Below, piece by piece: positions 59,226 through 64,000 of a stretch of 64,000 bases of DNA. Numbering within the stretch: the stretch's first letter is position 1; every line of letters starts with the position of its first letter. The notes below the pieces were generated by a model, which made no database searches, was not told where the DNA came from, and worked only from the letters and a program-made list of their open reading frames with translations. The stretch comes from Blasia pusilla. Its lineage: Eukaryota > Marchantiophyta > Marchantiopsida > Blasiales. The position numbers and the translations under genes are program-made. Where the stretch lies: positions 18,290,001-18,354,000 of the forward strand of contig CM114275.1 in NCBI GenBank assembly GCA_050084515.1. Direction: 5' to 3'.

Positions 59226-62140
59226 ACTTTTCTATACTCATTTTTGTCTTGGCCAAGTGGTTTCTTCCTCTTTCGGAGAGAAATTGGAGTAGTTAAGGTT
59301 TTATCCATAACAAGCATAGGAATAAATTGACCTCGATGGAGACAAGGTTGAAATAAAATCATATCAATCTCCATTACGAGACGACCCTCAAGTAGAGTTG
59401 TCTCACGGATGAGTTCTTCCATGTAACCCCTTGCTCTCCATCGCATCAATTCATCCATCTCTTGTTGACGTCTTGCCATGATGGATTCATATGCCCTGCT
59501 CCATTGCTCCATGTGGTCAGCCATGATAGCTCTTTGTCTTCGATGGATTTCATCTCTGACAATTGATTCATTCACGATCCTCTCCATCTCCCTCATAAGT
59601 CTCTCATGCTCCTCTGACAAGGGTTGATGCTTCCCCTTCAAAATGTTGAATTCCGCTTCCAAATCAAAAGTACGTTGGGAATTTGTTATCAAACTCTCCA
59701 AAACTGTGATGAAAAGACTTCATTTTCAGACATAACCTCGCTATTATGGACAAAATGGAGCACTCTAAAACGAGTAAAAAAATGAGATTGCATTGTATTC
59801 ATGGCCAACATTATAGTCATTCCTACTATTATTTCTATCCTCAAGATAGTACCCCGCTTCCACCCCCATCATTACTCGCCTTTCATCTTCGCCTCTAGGG
59901 TTTCTTGACGATCCACCTTGGAGGTATTGGTCTGGTAACAATCTTGGTGATAAAGGTTCCACTCTTGTTCGTTTTGATTAAGGCTGTGGGGTGCAATCCT
60001 CTTAAAATCTGTGCCTCTTGTCTCTTCTTCGAGACCCATCCTCCACATCACCATAATGGACCTCCATGTCCTTCATTAACTCCGCCACTTTGAGCTTGAC
60101 AAATACCTTGCTCACTAACTTCCTCTTCTTCATAATGAGACTCTCATAGTTCGGAAGGCCATTGAACAACGCCCAATCCTTTCGCCACTCTTTCTCCTCC
60201 ACTTTCCTTGCAAATTCTCCAATTGCATGCTCCGACCACTTGATGCGTGACTTCTTCAACTCTAGGGAGAGGATTTGTGGGTCAAGGGCACTATCCATTG
60301 GACTTGAAACTTTGCAAGGAGCTAAATTAACCAAAGGGATCTGGTATAACGCCTTCAATTCATCATCGTGAATTAAAAAATGAGTTAATAAATTTTGAGG
60401 TTTTGTCACTCCAATTTTTCAAAGGACCATCTTCTTGGTCACCTTAGCACGCATGGGCAGTTGTTCTTCCCCTCTTCCATCACCCTTTTCATCTTGAGGA
60501 CTACGGTCTTCATGAGGTGGCAACGCCATCTTATCTTTTATCAAAATCCAAAAGGAAATAGTGGTTTAGAAAATATTCTAATAATAGTGACACGATGATA
60601 TTTGGATATATCCATGGATCAAACAAACATTAAGAATCACAAAATCTACCTCTTTCAATGAAGTCTTCCATTTCTCATGAAAATAGTTACAATCCGCAAA
60701 CAGATTTACATTCACATCATCATGGTAACTGGCCTTAATGCTAAATCTACATCGTCTACACCTAATATATTGGCATTTGCTCTGATATATGCAATAAGAT
60801 ACTCTAAGATTTTGCTATCAAAGGGATTCAGAGTTAATGTCCACTTTCAAATCCTTTCCAAGTAAGTAAATCTCACATTTGCTTGGGCATCCCTGACAGC
60901 GAGGTTGTATGTCACATAATTCAGATTTTTCACAATCATCCTTAGGGCATAGATTTCAAGGGCTATGCATGTCAACTCCGATGCTATGTGCGCAACATGA
61001 TTTCTTTGTTCATGCTGGCACCATCTATGAGGTGACACTAAGCACTCATTGGTCTACATAGCATTTCCCCAATCTCCAACCATGTAGGTAGGGAATATTT
61101 TCTAAGAATTTTCGATGTATGGGATATAAGATTAGCTCCAAAATGGATGAAAATGTTCACAACTCCATTGGACTCTAAACGCAAAGGTTCTACCTGAAGA
61201 TCATGTTTACAAGTTTCAACTCAAGATGGTGTGGACAAGAAAAACCTCACGCTTGTGGAGAGTCTCCATGGTACCAAGAAGGGCAGTCATTAGCTGGACA
61301 ATATTAGATGCCATCGCAAGACATCTGATCTTTTCCAACTCTCCTAAATTAGCCTTGCCATTCTTCATGGTATGGCATGCTCGCAACCAATTTTCAGGGT
61401 ACCTACCATTCCAATATGGATAGATGCAACGTGGCGGATCCTTGATCAACCTTCCCACCATGCAAACAAAACCTCGATGTAAAATAGTCGCAAGCATCTC
61501 CTCGCGCATCACCAATTTTCTTGAATATAATCGAGATGATTCCTTAAACACCTTAAGGCAATAGTAAATATCTTCACTAAAGGCAAGGGTTTGGTTTATT
61601 TTACATCGGTACACTGTTCCGTCTAAACCAGATCCCATAATATCCTCAGGATCATTTCCTTATACCAAGTTCTTGTAAAAAATCCATGTAATCCTAGATG
61701 AAACTATCAATGTTCGACCCACGGAAGTAGTACGTCCCTTGAAAAGACGTTGAGCATTTCTTAACTCAACACTAAACCTTTCAATGAGAATGGTCTCTCC
61801 AACATTCGTCTGCTCATTCTTGAATGCCTTGAGATCGAGATACACTCTCTCAAGGTGAACACCTTGTTGGCCTTTACTTAACCTATTGGCCTCTTTGACA
61901 TCCACTTCTCAGTGAAATGTCTTAGAAACTCTCCTAGCCAATCTTTGCAATTCCAAGGTGTAGTCATGGAAACCATCCATACCCCTCAAAATGTAGGATC
62001 GTATGTTCTCTAACGTAAGCTGGAAAAACCAATCTAACCAGGTATCTCTTATAGCCATATTGAATTCATTCATGGAATTCAATCTTGGCCCCTTGGCACT
62101 ATTATTGGTCTCATTTCAGTTATCCAGCCCCACTAGACAT
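59207..62140 (-). pseudogene. Kinase/coiled-coil gene, copy 2
   Basis: This is the better-preserved copy of an unrecognised gene. On the minus strand from about 62,140 the order is: an N-terminal helical part (MAIRDTWLDWFFQLTLENI, then LERVYLDLKAFKNEQTNVGE); a glycine loop GSGLDGTVYRCK with CLKVFKE (beta-3 Lys) at 61,638-61,540; and GELEKIRCLAMASNIVQLM, after which the catalytic-loop region is scrambled (VHTILS then stop). VGDWGNAM lies near 61,077-61,055, then KNLNYVTYNLAVRDAQANVR. A second long frame at 60,409-60,002 carries RKDWALFNGL and LKVAELMKDMEVHYGDV. A 164-residue coiled coil (59,701-59,207) has LSEEHERLMREMERIVNES, RRQQEMDELMRWRARGYM and EIDMILFQP. A TATATA site near 62,311-62,318 stands in a suitable place upstream. 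Stops between frames make it a probable pseudogene, though some may be introns. Confidence 0.7.
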
Positions 62141-62144
62141 TTTG

Positions 62145-62865
62145 CTCAGATGAAGAGGATATGAAAAAAAACCAATGAAAAAATAGTATGAGTTGAGATA
62201 AGGAAGTACCGAAAATAAAATGATATGAGATACTAAGACAATGGCTCGAGTAATGCTCACGCGCGCAATTGGAGGATTAGGGTTTTGGCTTAGGTAGGTC
62301 ACTCAAAAGGAATATATAGGGTTTTGGCTTAGGTAAGTTTCCTTGACCACCTCCCCATCCCAAATGTGCTTAGGGAATCAATGAAACAAATCTATAACTC
62401 GGTTTGTGAATCGGAAAACTCAAAATCACCAAACAGGTTTAGTGACACAAGAGATTTCCACACTCATAACCTCTCACCAAATGTGGAGTCAATTGGGGTT
62501 TGTTTAGGACACAACAAGAAGAACAAATATCCAAGTGTGTCACAAACAAAATCTAACAACCCCCAAAAGATGCGCAACGGATTTCTCCAAACTTCCTAGA
62601 ACCCTTGAAAGCCTTAACTCTCAAGGAACTAATGAAATTTGGAGCCTAATCCAAAAAACACTCAAAGAACATGCAGAAAATAAGATAAATCATGGAAATG
62701 AGGGAGAATTGGGGTTAATTAACCCCAAACCCCTTCCCTTTAAGGATTTTTGGGCCCCTAGACATTTTTGATGAAGAGGGCCCAACACTAGTATGGGTTT
62801 ATATTAAAGAAAATAAAATGATATGAGAATGAGGAGTCATGTTATCCTGGAGGATTAGGGGGGAG
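62145..62865. other. 5' flank of kinase-like copy 2
   Basis: This contains the TATA-like site near 62,311 on the minus strand and a duplicated GGGTTTTGGCTTAGGTA word (62,279 and 62,322). No other coding signal is seen. The short plus-strand frame at 62,366-62,599 has no recognisable domain. Confidence 0.45.
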
Positions 62866-62869
62866 GTTC

Positions 62870-63560
62870 AAATTCTGGCCCACCCAACCCCACCGTGCCA
62901 CGTGGTGGTTCAGGATTCGGGGAAGTGGGTTGCACGCGGGCTAATCGGGCTTTTCACAACTTTACATGCAGCACCACCCGATTCGCTGGAATTGACGCGG
63001 GCTTACGGGGCGGGCTATGACTCGGATGGCGCGGGCCTGGAGCAGACTTGGTGCGGGTCTTGGGGGGCTAGGCGCGGCCAGGGTGGGGGCCCGATGCGAC
63101 GAATGGAGATGGCTTGACGCGGGCCAAATTGATCCACAATGCGGGCTACAAATGGGACAGAGAAAGGGAGGCCGGAGTAATGCAGACTGGCCAAAAAAGG
63201 GTTGCGCATTTTGGGTGGTGCGGGCCGTGGCTATGCAAGCCCGTATAGTCCACAGACATGGACCTTTTCCGTATGCAACCTTGATCGGCCCACCCTAAGC
63301 CCGTGGCAGGCCCGCGTAGAGCCCCTAGGGTGCGGGCTCTATGCCTAGTGGCATGCTTAGGGTGGGCTTGTGTAGGCCAATGTTTGCCCACCTCTCAAAA
63401 TTTGAGCGTGTGCCTTGCAGGCTCTATGTAGGAATGGTCTCTGGCCCTATGCGGTCATGTTGTGGGCTTAGGGCAGGCCAAAGTTTCCCCGCCTCCCGTA
63501 ATCTAAGTCTGCATCCATTCTGGCATCTCGAGCCTACGCGGCCACGAGGGTACCTGAGAA
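62870..63560. repeat. GC-rich subterminal patch, right side of the 6.9-kb insert
   Basis: The stretch is dense in GCGGGCC/GGCCCGC words and includes the inverted end CGTATGCAACCTTG at 63,270-63,283, preceded by ACAGACATGGACCTTTTCC. It mirrors the left side (CAAGGTTGCACGGAAAC at 56,865, followed by GTCCGTCCATGGGACAGAC). Overlapping open frames on both strands are treated as artefacts of composition. Confidence 0.55.
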
Positions 63561-63623
63561 AACCAATGGGGACCCGTTGGGTATGTTTGTTGCATGCATA
63601 GACATATCTCTTTCCATGCAACC

Positions 63624-64000
63624 ATGAAGATTTCTGCATTTGACTAAGTAAGGGAAAGCTAGATGACCAAATCTCTCATGCCACAACTTACTATTGGCAA
63701 GATTTGTACCTACATTTGTTGTGAAAGCATACAATTTATAGATATTTCCATACCAAATATCTTCATCCACTACCTTTCCATTAGCATCCTCAATGATTGC
63801 TAGAGATTTCTTGAAGCAATCTTCTAAGTTGCGATCATATAATACTGCAACAAAAAGAAAAAATTGCTTCAACTCTGGGATGTACAGTATATCAGTTAAT
63901 TTCTTTTCATTTCCTTTTCATGAGAGTAAAGAAATTATGGTTTTCCCTTCTACAAGTAATTTTTATATTTTTCCAACGATGGGCTCTTGCCAAGGCTGTA
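63624..64000 (-). mobile_element. Copia retrotransposon relic: GAG-pre-integrase part
   Basis: The minus-strand translation includes YDRNLEDCFKKSLAI, GNIYKLYAF and NSKLWHERFGHLAFPYL, the LWHxRLGH signature preceding the copia integrase zinc site. It breaks off just after CRNLH at the junction with the 6.9-kb insert and continues upstream past the window edge. It belongs with the integrase/RT part at 54,680-56,712. Confidence 0.8.

Larger units (their letters stand above)
56713..63623. mobile_element. About 6.9-kb insertion splitting the copia relic
   Basis: GAG-pre-integrase (LWHERFGHLAFPYLVKCRNLH, minus strand, ending near 63,632) and the integrase start (MVLILPRIFGVSNACEA, near 56,690) should be contiguous but are 6.9 kb apart. 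The insert ends look inverted (GGTACACGGACAAAGTCC left; GGTTGCATGG right, reversed). The flanking octamers TCCAAGAT and ATGAAGAT agree at five of eight positions, compatible with a worn hAT-type duplication but not proof. Inner inverted CAAGGTTGC ends occur at 56,865 and 63,283. It contains GC-rich subterminal patches, a BED zinc-finger ORF, a duplicated TATA block and kinase/coiled-coil copy 2. Confidence 0.65.

Overview
This window looks like a land-plant nuclear chromosome. It holds a cytosolic HSP90 gene ending in MEEVD and a seven-exon mitochondrial NAD-dependent isocitrate dehydrogenase gene, both with ordinary plant introns. It also holds a miR160 hairpin whose mature sequence is canonical, plus telo-box and RY-type motifs and a dense load of decayed plant transposons. 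The species cannot be fixed from the sequence. A moss or other non-seed plant is possible, but that is inference.

Layout. 1-2,512: the 3' nine-tenths of HSP90. 2,513-12,400: AT-rich intergenic DNA with a 32-bp palindrome, a Ty3/gypsy relic on the minus strand (about 6.05-9.76 kb) that appears split by a 1.4-kb LTR-like insert, and a tandem duplication carrying a long GA microsatellite. 12,455-16,127: NAD-IDH catalytic subunit, including one GC-AG intron. 16.1-30.7 kb: repeats, with a minisatellite (period about 85 bp), a Helitron Rep relic (+), a Helitron helicase relic (-), a kinase relic (-), members of one LTR-like family, and a clean 233-bp PIF/Harbinger-type MITE nested in one of them.

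30.7-42 kb: a long island that is clearly richer in G+C and in CG dinucleotides than its flanks. It has no recognisable protein gene and no recognisable transposon. A MIR160 precursor lies on its minus strand at about 38,670-38,775, so the island is best read as the locus of that non-coding gene and its control region.

42-64 kb: AT-rich transposon territory. Two colinear, decayed copies of an unfamiliar gene lie here, one on + (48.6-51.2 kb) and one on - (59.2-62.1 kb). Each has an N-terminal helical region, a kinase-like domain with a DWG motif, and a C-terminal coiled coil. The second copy lies inside a segment of about 6.9 kb that interrupts a copia retrotransposon between its GAG-pre-integrase and integrase domains. 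That segment also has a hAT-like BED zinc-finger ORF, a duplicated TATA-bearing block and GC-rich subterminal patches. Next to the copia relic is a tandem array of about five monomers of roughly 180 bp.

The two housekeeping genes (protein folding and the TCA cycle) have no evident functional link. The strongest results are the MIR160 locus, the paired kinase/coiled-coil gene with its apparent transposon association, and the nested insertions that can be read at base resolution.
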